In this document: piece after piece, positions 24,919 to 32,701 of the stretch
Layout of the letters: each line of letters begins with the position of its first letter
Numbering within the stretch: the first letter of the stretch is position 1
From: Eubacteriales Family XIII. Incertae Sedis bacterium
GTDB taxonomy: Bacteria; Bacillota; Clostridia; Peptostreptococcales; Anaerovoracaceae
Direction of reading: 5' to 3'
Assembly: GCA_031266025.1 (NCBI GenBank)
Contig: JAISBV010000054.1
Span: forward strand, 1-58,461
DNA length: 58,461 nt
Notes under the pieces: generated by a model
What the model saw: the letters and a program-made list of their open reading frames with translations, nothing else
Databases searched by the model: none
Told to the model about the DNA's origin: nothing
Translations under genes and position numbers: made by a program

Positions 24919-25221
24919 CTACCCGAGCAGGGCGTCCGCAAGTTCCTCGTCCGTCACTTTGTAAGAACCCGACTCGACGCGCTCCCTTATCTCTTCAAGC
25001 CTGTCCGTAAACGCACTCAAAGAAACATCGTACAGTACAGCTGACTTCGCGACCGACAAACGCTTGTCCTCAAACAGGCCTATGTGGCTTGCGGATATAT
25101 CGGCGCTGTCAACCCGCCGCGAACCCGCGCTCTTATCGTCTCCGTCCTTTGGCGCCTTGGGCGGATCCTGCGCTGTCTGCGGCTGCAATGCTTTTGTTTT
25201 GCCGATCAAGGAAATTTCCAT
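24919..25221 (-). CDS. flgM: Anti-sigma-28 factor FlgM
   Basis: 100 residues, AAAGGAG upstream. FlgM holds FliA inactive until the hook is finished and is then exported. The C-terminal half 'LEEIRERVESGSYKVTDEELADALLG' is the conserved sigma-binding part; the N-terminal half is polar and disordered, as usual. First gene of a late operon whose sigma-28 promoter lies 163 bp upstream, giving the usual feedback loop with fliA at 45.5 kb. Confidence 0.92.
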   Translation of the reverse strand: MEISLIGKTKALQPQTAQDPPKAPKDGDDKSAGSRRVDSADISASHIGLFEDKRLSVAKSAVLYDVSLSAFTDRLEEIRERVESGSYKVTDEELADALLG

Positions 25222-25383
25222 GATAATCTCCTTTCTTTCAAAGCGGATGTTGCTGTTCGGCCGGTACCCGGCGGATATTCCGCGTTTATAATAACATATA
25301 TCGTAAAAATTTTCGAAAAATCAAGTCAAAAATAAAAATTTTCCCGAAAAATTATTGAGTAAATCTTTTGTAATTACTTAGTC

Positions 25384-25410
25384 ATATCGGTCGTTTTAGC
25401 GAAAACTTTA
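25384..25410 (-). promoter_or_regulatory. Sigma-28 (FliA/SigD) promoter of flgM-flgN-flgK-flgL
   Basis: On the minus strand TAAA (25407-25410, in the context TAAAGTTT) is followed after exactly 15 bp by ACCGATAT (25384-25391). Consensus is TAAA-N15-GCCGATAT; only one of twelve positions differs. The leader to flgM would be about 155 nt. Confidence 0.82.
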
Positions 25411-25440
25411 GCACAATGCATGTTTTTTCGTGAAAATTGC

Positions 25441-25469
25441 TTGTTAAACAATGAACGTTATGTTAAAAT
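25441..25469 (+). promoter_or_regulatory. Promoter of the large flgB flagellar operon
   Basis: TTGTTA (25441-25446) and TAAAAT (25464-25469) with a 17-bp spacer, 45 bp before flgB and divergent from the sigma-28 promoter 30 bp away. The intergenic region 25222-25514 is strikingly AT-rich for this window. A housekeeping-type promoter here fits an early-class flagellar operon. Confidence 0.6.
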
Positions 25470-25514
25470 ATTTTGGAACACTGCAAACAGTATTTGATAT
25501 AGAAAGAGGACAGT

Positions 25515-25916
25515 ATGGTAGGCGATTCTTTGACAACCGCAGTATTGCAGCGCGCGTTGGACGGTACATGGCAGAGGGAGAAATCCACGGCGGCCAATAT
25601 CGCGAACCACGAAACGCCGGGCTATAAGGCCATAAAGGTGGATTTCGAGAACGCTTTGAAAAGCGCCGTTCAAAATATGCGGGACAGCGTCGCGGCTTCG
25701 GGCGGCGGCTATATGAGCGCCCTTGCGCATGTAAAAAACTCGGATATCGGCGTCCGCGAAAGCCGCGTCTATTCGGAGCGCGCCGACGCGAGCAATGTGA
25801 ACCTTGAAGAAGAGAATATCGAGATGGCTAAGGTTCAGATACAATACAGCTATCTGACGCGGCAGATCACGGATACGTTTTCGCGGCTCAGGTATGCCGT
25901 AAGGGAAGGCAGGTAA
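25515..25916 (+). CDS. flgB: Flagellar proximal rod protein FlgB
   Basis: 133 residues; AGAGG five bases before the ATG. 'STAAANIANHETPGYKAIKVDF' in altered form ('STAANIANHETPGYKAIKV') is the rod-protein N-terminal signature and the C-terminus 'NLEEENIEMAKVQIQYSYLT' is the matching helix. First gene of the early operon, 5 bp before flgC. Confidence 0.93.
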   Translation: MVGDSLTTAVLQRALDGTWQREKSTAANIANHETPGYKAIKVDFENALKSAVQNMRDSVAASGGGYMSALAHVKNSDIGVRESRVYSERADASNVNLEEENIEMAKVQIQYSYLTRQITDTFSRLRYAVREGR

Positions 25917-25921
25917 AGCGT

Positions 25922-26413
25922 ATGAATTATCTGAACGCGCTCAACATCTCGGGTTCGGGCATGACGGCGCAGAAGCTGCGCATGGATATCATGGCGCAGA
26001 ATATCGCGAATTCCGACGTCACGCGCACGCAGGCCGGCGGCCCGTACAGGCGTCGTTTGGTCGTGCTTCAGAGCATAGACGAGGGCGGCTTCAAGACAGA
26101 GCTCATGAAGCAGGCGTCATTGTCGAACCCCGTAAAATACAAGGCGCCGCGGAGCATCCTCAGTGATGTCGGCGACGCGAATTCGGGCGGCGTGAAGGTC
26201 GCGCGCATATTTGAGGATCAGTCGGAGCTCGTACCCGTTTACGATCCGACGCACCCGGACGCCGACGAGGACGGCTACGTTTATATGCCGAACGTGAACC
26301 GCACGGAGGAGCTAATCAATATGATGGCTGCCACGAGGGCGTATTCCGCCAATATTACGATGTTCAACGCCACGAAGTCGATGATAAGCAGCGCGCTTTC
26401 CATAGGGCGCTGA
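25922..26413 (+). CDS. flgC: Flagellar proximal rod protein FlgC
   Basis: 163 residues. 'ALNISGSGMTAQKLRMDIMAQNIANSDVTRT' is the FlgC N-terminus; 'YVYMPNVNRTEELINMMAATRAYSANITMFNATKSMI' the C-terminus. Slightly longer than usual. Directly behind flgB; a 335-bp gap with a mobile element follows before fliE. Confidence 0.95.
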   Translation: MNYLNALNISGSGMTAQKLRMDIMAQNIANSDVTRTQAGGPYRRRLVVLQSIDEGGFKTELMKQASLSNPVKYKAPRSILSDVGDANSGGVKVARIFEDQSELVPVYDPTHPDADEDGYVYMPNVNRTEELINMMAATRAYSANITMFNATKSMISSALSIGR

Positions 26414-26475
26414 ATTTTTTTGCTGTTCGTGAGGTTTGACCGGTTACACAAAATTGAGCAGTTACGCAAAATTTA

Positions 26476-26611
26476 GTTACTGTTCAGAGGTTGTCTGCGT
26501 AATAAATGTTTTAGGGCATTTAGGTCGTTAAAATCCAAAAGTACGGTCATTCCGGGTTTATCCCGGAATGACGGAAAAAGTATCAAATCCGGAGTACCTC
26601 TGAACAGTAAC
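26476..26611. mobile_element. MITE, copy 2, between flgC and fliE
   Basis: 136 bp with perfect 16-bp inverted ends GTTACTGTTCAGAGGT (26476-26491) and ACCTCTGAACAGTAAC (26596-26611). Flanking octamers AAAATTTA and AAAATTTG agree at seven of eight positions, a slightly decayed target duplication. The interior shares TCATTCCGGG...CCCGGAATGAC (26546-26572) and GGAAAAAGTATCA with copy 1 but lacks its second palindrome. The rest of the gap (26612-26747) is AT-rich, with a TATAAT at 26674-26679 that lacks a convincing -35 box. Confidence 0.87.
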
Positions 26612-26747
26612 AAAATTTGAGCGCTAATTCAAAATCAGTAATTTTATAGTAGCATTATTATATGGCAGTAGTATATAATAGTAATATGGACGCCGGCGCA
26701 AATAATGACGCCGACGGCAGCAAACCCTTTCAGGAGGCAGTACATAT

Positions 26748-27080
26748 ATGGTTATAGTTCCTATAAGTCCGAATCTGGACGTCAGCAGGATCAATTCGTT
26801 CATAAAGCAAATAGAGGGAATAGCAGGAACGCCCGCCGAAGAAGCGCCGCCGATATACGAGTCCGATTTCAGGAAGGTATTCGAAGGCTTGATCGGCGAC
26901 GTGGAGAAGACGGAAGCCATTGCGGAGCAGGACGCGTATCTCCTGTCGATAGGCGAGATGGAAGACCCGCACACGGCCATGATCAACGCGGCCAAGGCTG
27001 AGCTCACGCTGTCGACCATGGTTCAGATACGAAACAAGGTTCTTGACGCGTATTCCGAGATCATGCGGATCAACGTGTAA
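26748..27080 (+). CDS. fliE: Flagellar hook-basal body complex protein FliE
   Basis: 110 residues, AGGAGG nine bases before ATG. FliE connects the MS ring to the rod. The core 'FEGLIGDVEKTEAIAEQDAYLLSIGEMEDPHTAMINAAKAELTLSTMVQIRNKVLDAYSEIMRINV' carries the family pattern ('DPHTAMI...LSTMVQIRNKVLDAY' region). The N-terminal 35 residues are variable. Confidence 0.93.
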   Translation: MVIVPISPNLDVSRINSFIKQIEGIAGTPAEEAPPIYESDFRKVFEGLIGDVEKTEAIAEQDAYLLSIGEMEDPHTAMINAAKAELTLSTMVQIRNKVLDAYSEIMRINV

Positions 27081-27162
27081 CCGTAAGAGGTTGCCGCCCG
27101 TGCTTTGCATGGGCTGTTGCTCCGATTGACATATTACTAACAGAAAGCCGGTATATGCTTAT

Positions 27163-28752
27163 ATGGGTGAACGATTAGCGAGAATATTTGCGCCCCTGCG
27201 ACAGTTTTGGAGCGGTTTGAGTACGCGGGCCAAGCGAATATCGGTTGCCGCGCTTGCGCTTATTGTTATTGTGGCGCTGGCGGGCAGCATCCTACTGAAC
27301 TCGGAAGACTACGTCGCTATATATACGGAGCTTCCCGAGTACGAACAGACCGAAATCAGGGCGCAGCTGAACGACATGGGCGTCAGCGTGCGCATAGACG
27401 ACGCGGGCCGCATCATGGTGCCGGAGAGCGAGGCGTCGGCTGTTCGCATGCAGCTTGCTACGGCAGGTTATCCCAAAAACGGGCTCAATTACTATCTTTT
27501 TGAAGAAAACAACAGCGTGCTGACGACGGATTACAGCCGCAAGCAGATTCAATATATGGGATACCAGGAGAGGATAGGCGCTACCATCAAGACGCTTGAC
27601 GGGGTAAAGGACGCGATCGTCAATATTCCCATGCCCTCCGAAAGCGTATTTTATTTGCAGGCGCAGGATCCGCCCACGGCCTCCGTTACCATCCATATGC
27701 AGGACGGTCGAAGCCTGACGAAGAATCAGATCGAAGGTATAAGGAACCTCGTCGCCACGAGCGTTCCCGGGCTCACGATCGATAATATTTCGATAACGGA
27801 CGGTTACGGCAACGACATGCTCATCGAGGCGCTCGGCACGGAAGGCGTTTCCGGCATTGAGTACAGGCGTCAGTACGAGAACGACATACGCAAGAAGGTT
27901 TTGGGCGTGCTTACGGGCCCGTACGCCTATGACGATATTCGCGTAGAGGTCACAGCCTCCGTGAACACAAACCCATCTTATTCGGACAGGCAGACATATT
28001 ATGCTTCTCCCGACGGCGACAATACGGGCGTTGTAAACAGGGAAGCCGAGTCCTCCGAAAGCTACAGCTCTACCGAAACGGACGCGGGCCCGCCGGGAAC
28101 GGACACAAATTCACAAGTGCCCATATATCCCACAGGCGGCGGAACCGGTGAAACATCCTCAGCCGGAAGCAGCAGTGAAACCGATTACAGTGTCAGCAAC
28201 GAACGCGTTCAGACGGTATATAACGGCGACTCCATAGAGAACGTCACGGTCGCCGTCGCCTTGAACAGGGCGAATTTCGCTCCGGGCGAGGCCGCAAGCG
28301 TCGTCAGTCTCGTATCTGCGGCCGCGAATGTTCCGGAGGGGAATATCGCCGTACGAAATTTCAGTTTCTGGACGGCGGAGGAACCCGACGCCGGCGAACC
28401 GGCGCCTGAAGTCGAAGGTCTCAACCGTTATCTGCTCCTTGGGATCATAGCGGGCGCAGTTGTGCTCATAGCCCTTGTCATTCTGTTCCTGCTTCTGCGC
28501 AGACGCAAGAAGGCGGCGGAAGCCGCGGCGCTTGCTGAAGCCGAAGCTGAAGCTGCGGCGGCCGAAGCCGCAGCGGCTATGATCGAATACGACGAAGAAG
28601 GCCGCCCGATTTCGCCGGCCGACGCGGAGATAGGCCCCATTACGCCTATGAGGGATAAGCGGCGTGAAGAAATACAGGAATTCGCGAAGCAGAATCCGGA
28701 GATTACGGCGCAGATGATCAAAACCTTGTTAAAATCCGAAGATGTGAGTTGA
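27163..28752 (+). CDS. fliF: Flagellar MS-ring protein FliF
   Basis: 529 residues. Forms the membrane ring on which the rotor is built. Two membrane helices: near residues 24-46 and about 425-450 ('LLLGIIAGAVVLIALVILFL'), enclosing the two YscJ/FliF ring domains. 'YTELPEYEQTEIRAQL' and 'YQERIGATIKTLDGVKDAIV' are typical. A Ser/Thr/Gly-rich stretch lies around 290-345. The C-terminal tail ('EIQEFAKQNPEITAQMIKTLL') is the FliG-binding segment. No strong ribosome site; fliG starts 2 bp after its stop. Confidence 0.95.
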   Translation: MGERLARIFAPLRQFWSGLSTRAKRISVAALALIVIVALAGSILLNSEDYVAIYTELPEYEQTEIRAQLNDMGVSVRIDDAGRIMVPESEASAVRMQLATAGYPKNGLNYYLFEENNSVLTTDYSRKQIQYMGYQERIGATIKTLDGVKDAIVNIPMPSESVFYLQAQDPPTASVTIHMQDGRSLTKNQIEGIRNLVATSVPGLTIDNISITDGYGNDMLIEALGTEGVSGIEYRRQYENDIRKKVLGVLTGPYAYDDIRVEVTASVNTNPSYSDRQTYYASPDGDNTGVVNREAESSESYSSTETDAGPPGTDTNSQVPIYPTGGGTGETSSAGSSSETDYSVSNERVQTVYNGDSIENVTVAVALNRANFAPGEAASVVSLVSAAANVPEGNIAVRNFSFWTAEEPDAGEPAPEVEGLNRYLLLGIIAGAVVLIALVILFLLLRRRKKAAEAAALAEAEAEAAAAEAAAAMIEYDEEGRPISPADAEIGPITPMRDKRREEIQEFAKQNPEITAQMIKTLLKSEDVS

Positions 28753-28753
28753 T

Positions 28754-29755
28754 ATGGCAAATTTGAATTCAAAACAGAAAGCGGCGCAAGTCGTCATAGC
28801 GCTCGGCAGCGATGTGGCCGCCGGCGTCTACAAGCACATGGGCGAGGACGACATAGAGAAGATCACATATGAGATAGCGAGACAGGACTCCGTTTCGCCC
28901 GATGAGGCCGCCGATGTTCTGGATGAGTTTTACCAGCTGTGTATCGCCCAGAAGGTCTATCTTGAAGGCGGCGTGCTCTATGCCAAGAGCGTGCTCGAGA
29001 AGGCTTTCGGCGCGCAGCAGGGCTCAATATTGCTCGAAAAGGTAACAAAAACGCTGAAAACCAAAGCGTTTGAGTTTATACGCAAAGCCGATTACAAGAA
29101 CCTGATGAATATGATCGTCGGCGAGCATCCGCAGACGATAGCGCTGATTCTTTCCTACGCGCGGGCTGATCAGGCTTCCGCTATCATCTCCGAGCTGCCA
29201 AAGACAATAAGGGTCGAGGTCGTCGAGCGCATAGCGCGCATGGACAGAACCTCGCCCGAGATCATAAAGCAGGTGGAAAATATATTGGAGAAGAAATTCG
29301 AGTCCGTCGTTTCCGTGGATCTGCTCGAGGTGGGCGGTATCAACTACATCGCCGAGATAATGAACAGTGTGGATCGCGCCACGGAGAAATATATATTCGA
29401 CGAGCTTTCCAAGACGGACGCCAAATTGGCGGATGATATACGCAAGAGGATGTTTGTGTTCGAAGATATCATATCGCTTGACGGTATGAGCATACAGCGT
29501 TTCCTGCGCGAAGTCGAGACAAAGGAGATGGCAATAGCGCTCAAAGGTTCGAACGAAAACGTCATGCGCGTCATCTTCGAAAATATGTCGCAGCGTATGC
29601 GCGAGACCGTCGAAAGCGAAATGGATTATCTTCACAATATCAGGATGCGCGATGTGGACGAGGCTCAGCAGAAGGTAGTTTCAATCATCAGACGTCTTGA
29701 GGAAGAGGGCGAGATCGTAATCAGCAAAGGCGGAAAGGATGACATGATTGTCTAA
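28754..29755 (+). CDS. fliG: Flagellar motor switch protein FliG
   Basis: 333 residues, standard length. Middle 'EHPQTIALILSYARADQASAIISELP' is the FliG-M signature and the C-terminal domain has the charged torque helix 'SKTDAKLADDIRKRMFVFEDIISLD' with the conserved Arg, Glu and Asp that meet the stator. It ends eight bases inside fliH. Confidence 0.96.
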   Translation: MANLNSKQKAAQVVIALGSDVAAGVYKHMGEDDIEKITYEIARQDSVSPDEAADVLDEFYQLCIAQKVYLEGGVLYAKSVLEKAFGAQQGSILLEKVTKTLKTKAFEFIRKADYKNLMNMIVGEHPQTIALILSYARADQASAIISELPKTIRVEVVERIARMDRTSPEIIKQVENILEKKFESVVSVDLLEVGGINYIAEIMNSVDRATEKYIFDELSKTDAKLADDIRKRMFVFEDIISLDGMSIQRFLREVETKEMAIALKGSNENVMRVIFENMSQRMRETVESEMDYLHNIRMRDVDEAQQKVVSIIRRLEEEGEIVISKGGKDDMIV

Positions 29756-30515
29756 TTCCAAGATTGTCAAAAGCTATCAGCAGTACGAGATTCCGCCCGA
29801 GGTGCTTGCCATCCTGAGATCCTCTGCGGACGAGAAGACTGAAAAAGCGGAAAAAACGGAGAAAACGGAGAAAAGCGTTTCATCAATATACGACGAGGCG
29901 GCGGAAACCGTCCAAAAGATGCTTGACAACGCCGCCGCAAAGGCCGAGGAGCGCATCCGCGCGGCCGAGGAAGAAGCAGCCGGCGTCATTCGCGGCGCGA
30001 CGAAGCAGTGTGACGCTATAAAACAGGACGCGGAAGCGGAGGGCTTTGATGCCGGATACGCGCGCGGCGCCGAGGAGGGCCGCAGAGCGACGGAAACTGC
30101 GGTTGCGGCGTATATAGAAGAGATCAAGGCTCTGGTCGAGTGCATTCGCGCGGAGCGGACAGAGGCGCTGTACAGGGAAGAGAAGGATCTGATCCTCATT
30201 GCCGTCGAGGCGGCGGAGAAGATTATGAGACAACAGTGCCGCATAGATATGAACGCTGTTTCGAATATGCTCGGAGAGCTTGTGAGGGAACACGAGGGTG
30301 CGGTTCGGCTGTATCTCTCGGAATTTCAGCACACATTGGAGCTTCATCTCGACAAGAATATCACAAAGAAAATCAAGCGCTTTGCGTCCGGGCTGAAGAC
30401 AGTCCTCGTCAAGGAGGACGACAGCATCATGCTCGAAACGGATATGGGCGTCGTTGACGCGAGTATCCCCGCACAGCTTGAAACAGTAAAGGAAATGCTG
30501 ATCGAGGATCTTTGA
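29748..30515 (+). CDS. fliH: Flagellar assembly protein FliH
   Basis: 255 residues from TTG at 29748, overlapping fliG by 8 bases. FliH regulates the export ATPase FliI and docks it at the C-ring. A run of Glu-Lys-Thr repeats (residues 29-42) precedes an Ala/Glu-rich coiled coil, then 'GFDAGYARGAEEGRRATE' with the Gly-x3-Gly spacing seen in FliH, then the globular C-terminus. Assignment is supported by place between fliG and fliI. Confidence 0.9.
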   Translation: MSNSKIVKSYQQYEIPPEVLAILRSSADEKTEKAEKTEKTEKSVSSIYDEAAETVQKMLDNAAAKAEERIRAAEEEAAGVIRGATKQCDAIKQDAEAEGFDAGYARGAEEGRRATETAVAAYIEEIKALVECIRAERTEALYREEKDLILIAVEAAEKIMRQQCRIDMNAVSNMLGELVREHEGAVRLYLSEFQHTLELHLDKNITKKIKRFASGLKTVLVKEDDSIMLETDMGVVDASIPAQLETVKEMLIEDL

Positions 30516-30517
30516 GC

Positions 30518-31828
30518 ATGGATGTAAACAAATATCTGAGGAAGATTCGCAACGCGGATACCTACAGACAGTTTGGCAAGATAGACCAGGTCGTCGGCAT
30601 GATGATAGAGTCCAACGGCCCCGAGTGCAAGATCGGCGACTTGTGCAGGATATATAACAGCCGGCGGCTTGAGAGCTACATAGGCGCCGAGGCGGTGGGG
30701 TTTCGCGGCAATAAGGTATTGCTTATGCCGTATGAGGAACCGGAGGGCATAAGCGGCGGAAATCTCGTAGAGACCACGCACTCGTCACTGAAGATAGGCG
30801 TTTCGGAGCAGCTTGTCGGCCGAGTGGTCGATTCCCTCGGCAGACCGATAGACGGCGGCCCGCAGATAGAATGCGAAACGACTTACGATATAAACAGCTC
30901 GGGCGCCAATCCGCTCGACAGACCGCGCATAAGCGAGGTGCTTGAGTTCGGAGTCAAGGCCATAGACGGCCTTTTGACCATTGGCAAAGGCCAGCGTATG
31001 GGCATATTTTCCGGAAGCGGCGTGGGCAAGAGCACGCTGCTCGGTATGATAGCGAGGAACGTCAAGGCGGATATCAATGTGATCGGCCTTGTCGGAGAGA
31101 GGGGCAGAGAGGTTCGGGAGTTCCTTGAAAGGGATCTCGGCGAGGAAGGACTCGCGCGGACGGTGCTTGTAGTCGCCACATCGGACAGACCGCCTATGCA
31201 GCGGCTCAGGTGCGCGCAGGCGGCGACCGCGATAGCCGAGTATTTCAAGGATAAGGGCAAGGACGTGCTCTTGATGATGGACTCGCTGACGCGCTTCGCT
31301 ATGGCGCAGCGCGAGATAGGTCTCGCGACGGGAGAACCGCCGGTGGCGAGAGGTTACACGCCGTCCATATACTCGCTCATGCCCAAGCTGCTCGAGCGCA
31401 CAGGCAATTTTGCGCAAGGCTCTATAACGGGAATATATACCGTACTGGTCGAGGGCGACGATGTGAACGAGCCGATATCGGATACGGTCAGGGGCATTAT
31501 AGACGGGCACATCATACTGTCGCGAACCATAGCCATGCGCAACCATTACCCGGCCATAGACGTTCTGGGCAGCGTGAGCCGGCTTATGAACGACATCGTG
31601 CCGCAGGAACAGATAGACGTCGCCGGCGCTATGCGCAATCTGATGGCGGTCTACGACGCGAATTACGACTTGGTCAGCATAGGCGCGTACAAGAGCGGAA
31701 CCAATCCCGTGCTCGACGAGGCTATAGGAAAGAATACGGGTATCAACAACTTCCTTCAGCAGAAGGTCGAAGAAAAGATATCCTTTGACGACAGTGTGGA
31801 GCTTATGAAAAGGGCAGTGGAGAGTTGA
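30518..31828 (+). CDS. fliI: Flagellum-specific export ATPase FliI
   Basis: 436 residues from ATG at 30518, two bases after the fliH stop; TTG at 30512 is an alternative. Hexameric ATPase that unloads substrates at the export gate. Walker A 'GIFSGSGVGKSTLLGMIA', Walker B 'DVLLMMDSLTRFAMAQREI' and 'GEPPVARGYTPSIYSLMPKLLER' are near-perfect family motifs. Confidence 0.96.
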   Translation: MDVNKYLRKIRNADTYRQFGKIDQVVGMMIESNGPECKIGDLCRIYNSRRLESYIGAEAVGFRGNKVLLMPYEEPEGISGGNLVETTHSSLKIGVSEQLVGRVVDSLGRPIDGGPQIECETTYDINSSGANPLDRPRISEVLEFGVKAIDGLLTIGKGQRMGIFSGSGVGKSTLLGMIARNVKADINVIGLVGERGREVREFLERDLGEEGLARTVLVVATSDRPPMQRLRCAQAATAIAEYFKDKGKDVLLMMDSLTRFAMAQREIGLATGEPPVARGYTPSIYSLMPKLLERTGNFAQGSITGIYTVLVEGDDVNEPISDTVRGIIDGHIILSRTIAMRNHYPAIDVLGSVSRLMNDIVPQEQIDVAGAMRNLMAVYDANYDLVSIGAYKSGTNPVLDEAIGKNTGINNFLQQKVEEKISFDDSVELMKRAVES

Positions 31829-31918
31829 GAGAGGAGAGTTGAGAATTGAGAGTTATAACTGACGGGGACTATGAACAATTGGCAACTGAGGTATAAAGAC
31901 ATATGAAATGAGGATGCT

Positions 31919-32125
31919 ATGTTAGGAACAATAATAGATGTGATATTCGCGATAGTACTTCTGAGCGCAACTGCAATTGAAATGAGAATACTGTGGATTG
32001 GTTGGAAACAGGCTGATTTGGATATAGCTGATATGAAAGTGTATTACGCACACTTACAGGAGGAAAATGAAAAGCTTAAACGAGATACATGCGGGGATGG
32101 AGATAGCGATACGAGACCGATATGA
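31919..32125 (+). CDS. Unknown small membrane protein between fliI and fliJ (68 aa)
   Basis: A hydrophobic N-terminal helix (residues 3-20, 'GTIIDVIFAIVLLSATAI') is followed by a polar, probably coiled part ending 'YYAHLQEENEKLKRD'. GAGG lies eight to ten bases before the ATG. Its TGA overlaps the fliJ ATG (ATGA at 32122-32125), so the two are coupled. Codon use and base composition are visibly AT-richer than the neighbours. In most Firmicutes fliJ follows fliI directly. It resembles no family I can name; the single helix plus coiled coil is loosely like MotE, but it is far shorter and lacks that domain. Confidence 0.6.
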   Translation: MLGTIIDVIFAIVLLSATAIEMRILWIGWKQADLDIADMKVYYAHLQEENEKLKRDTCGDGDSDTRPI

Positions 32126-32580
32126 AGAAATTTATATTTAAGCCGGAAAAATTACTGGATTACAAAACGAAGCTTCTTGAAAACGAAAAACTGGCCTTGG
32201 CGGCGCTGAACGCGGAGCTTGCGGCCGTAAACGGACGTATAGCCGATATGACGGAGGCGGCGTTTAATTGCAGGGAAGAACTTCGCGATATGCAGCTTGG
32301 AGGCGGCGTCACGCCGGCGACGTGCAAGATGTATTTCCGATATGAGGATTTTTTGAAGACCGAGATACAGAAAGCTCGTAAGCTTGCGGCGCAGCTTGCG
32401 CACAAGATCGAAAAGCAGGTGGACGTGATAAAGGATCTGCGTCTCGAAACAAAGTCGCTTGAGCTCTTGAAGGAAGCGAAGCTGAAGGTCTATCGCAAGG
32501 AAGAAATCAAAGATAACGAACGGCAGGTCGAGGAATATGTGAACACCTCGCGCCTTATGCACATGGGATTCGAAAGGTAG
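32122..32580 (+). CDS. fliJ: Flagellar export protein FliJ
   Basis: 152 residues, nearly all charged alpha-helix. Opens 'MKKFIFKPEKLLDYKTKLLENEKLALAALN' like other FliJ proteins ('F.L.kll..r') and forms an antiparallel coiled coil. FliJ is the stalk that links FliI to the FlhA gate. Call made from this pattern and from place between fliI and fliK. Confidence 0.88.
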   Translation: MKKFIFKPEKLLDYKTKLLENEKLALAALNAELAAVNGRIADMTEAAFNCREELRDMQLGGGVTPATCKMYFRYEDFLKTEIQKARKLAAQLAHKIEKQVDVIKDLRLETKSLELLKEAKLKVYRKEEIKDNERQVEEYVNTSRLMHMGFER

Positions 32581-32701
32581 GTGAGCGCCGGCGAACTTGT
32601 TTTCGGCGGACGCGGGAGTTGAAACGGATAATAGTTCTGTGTTCAGCTTCCGCGCCCGGTGAAAACAGGCCGGGACTAAACTGACAGGAAAGGAGGTGAA
32701 A

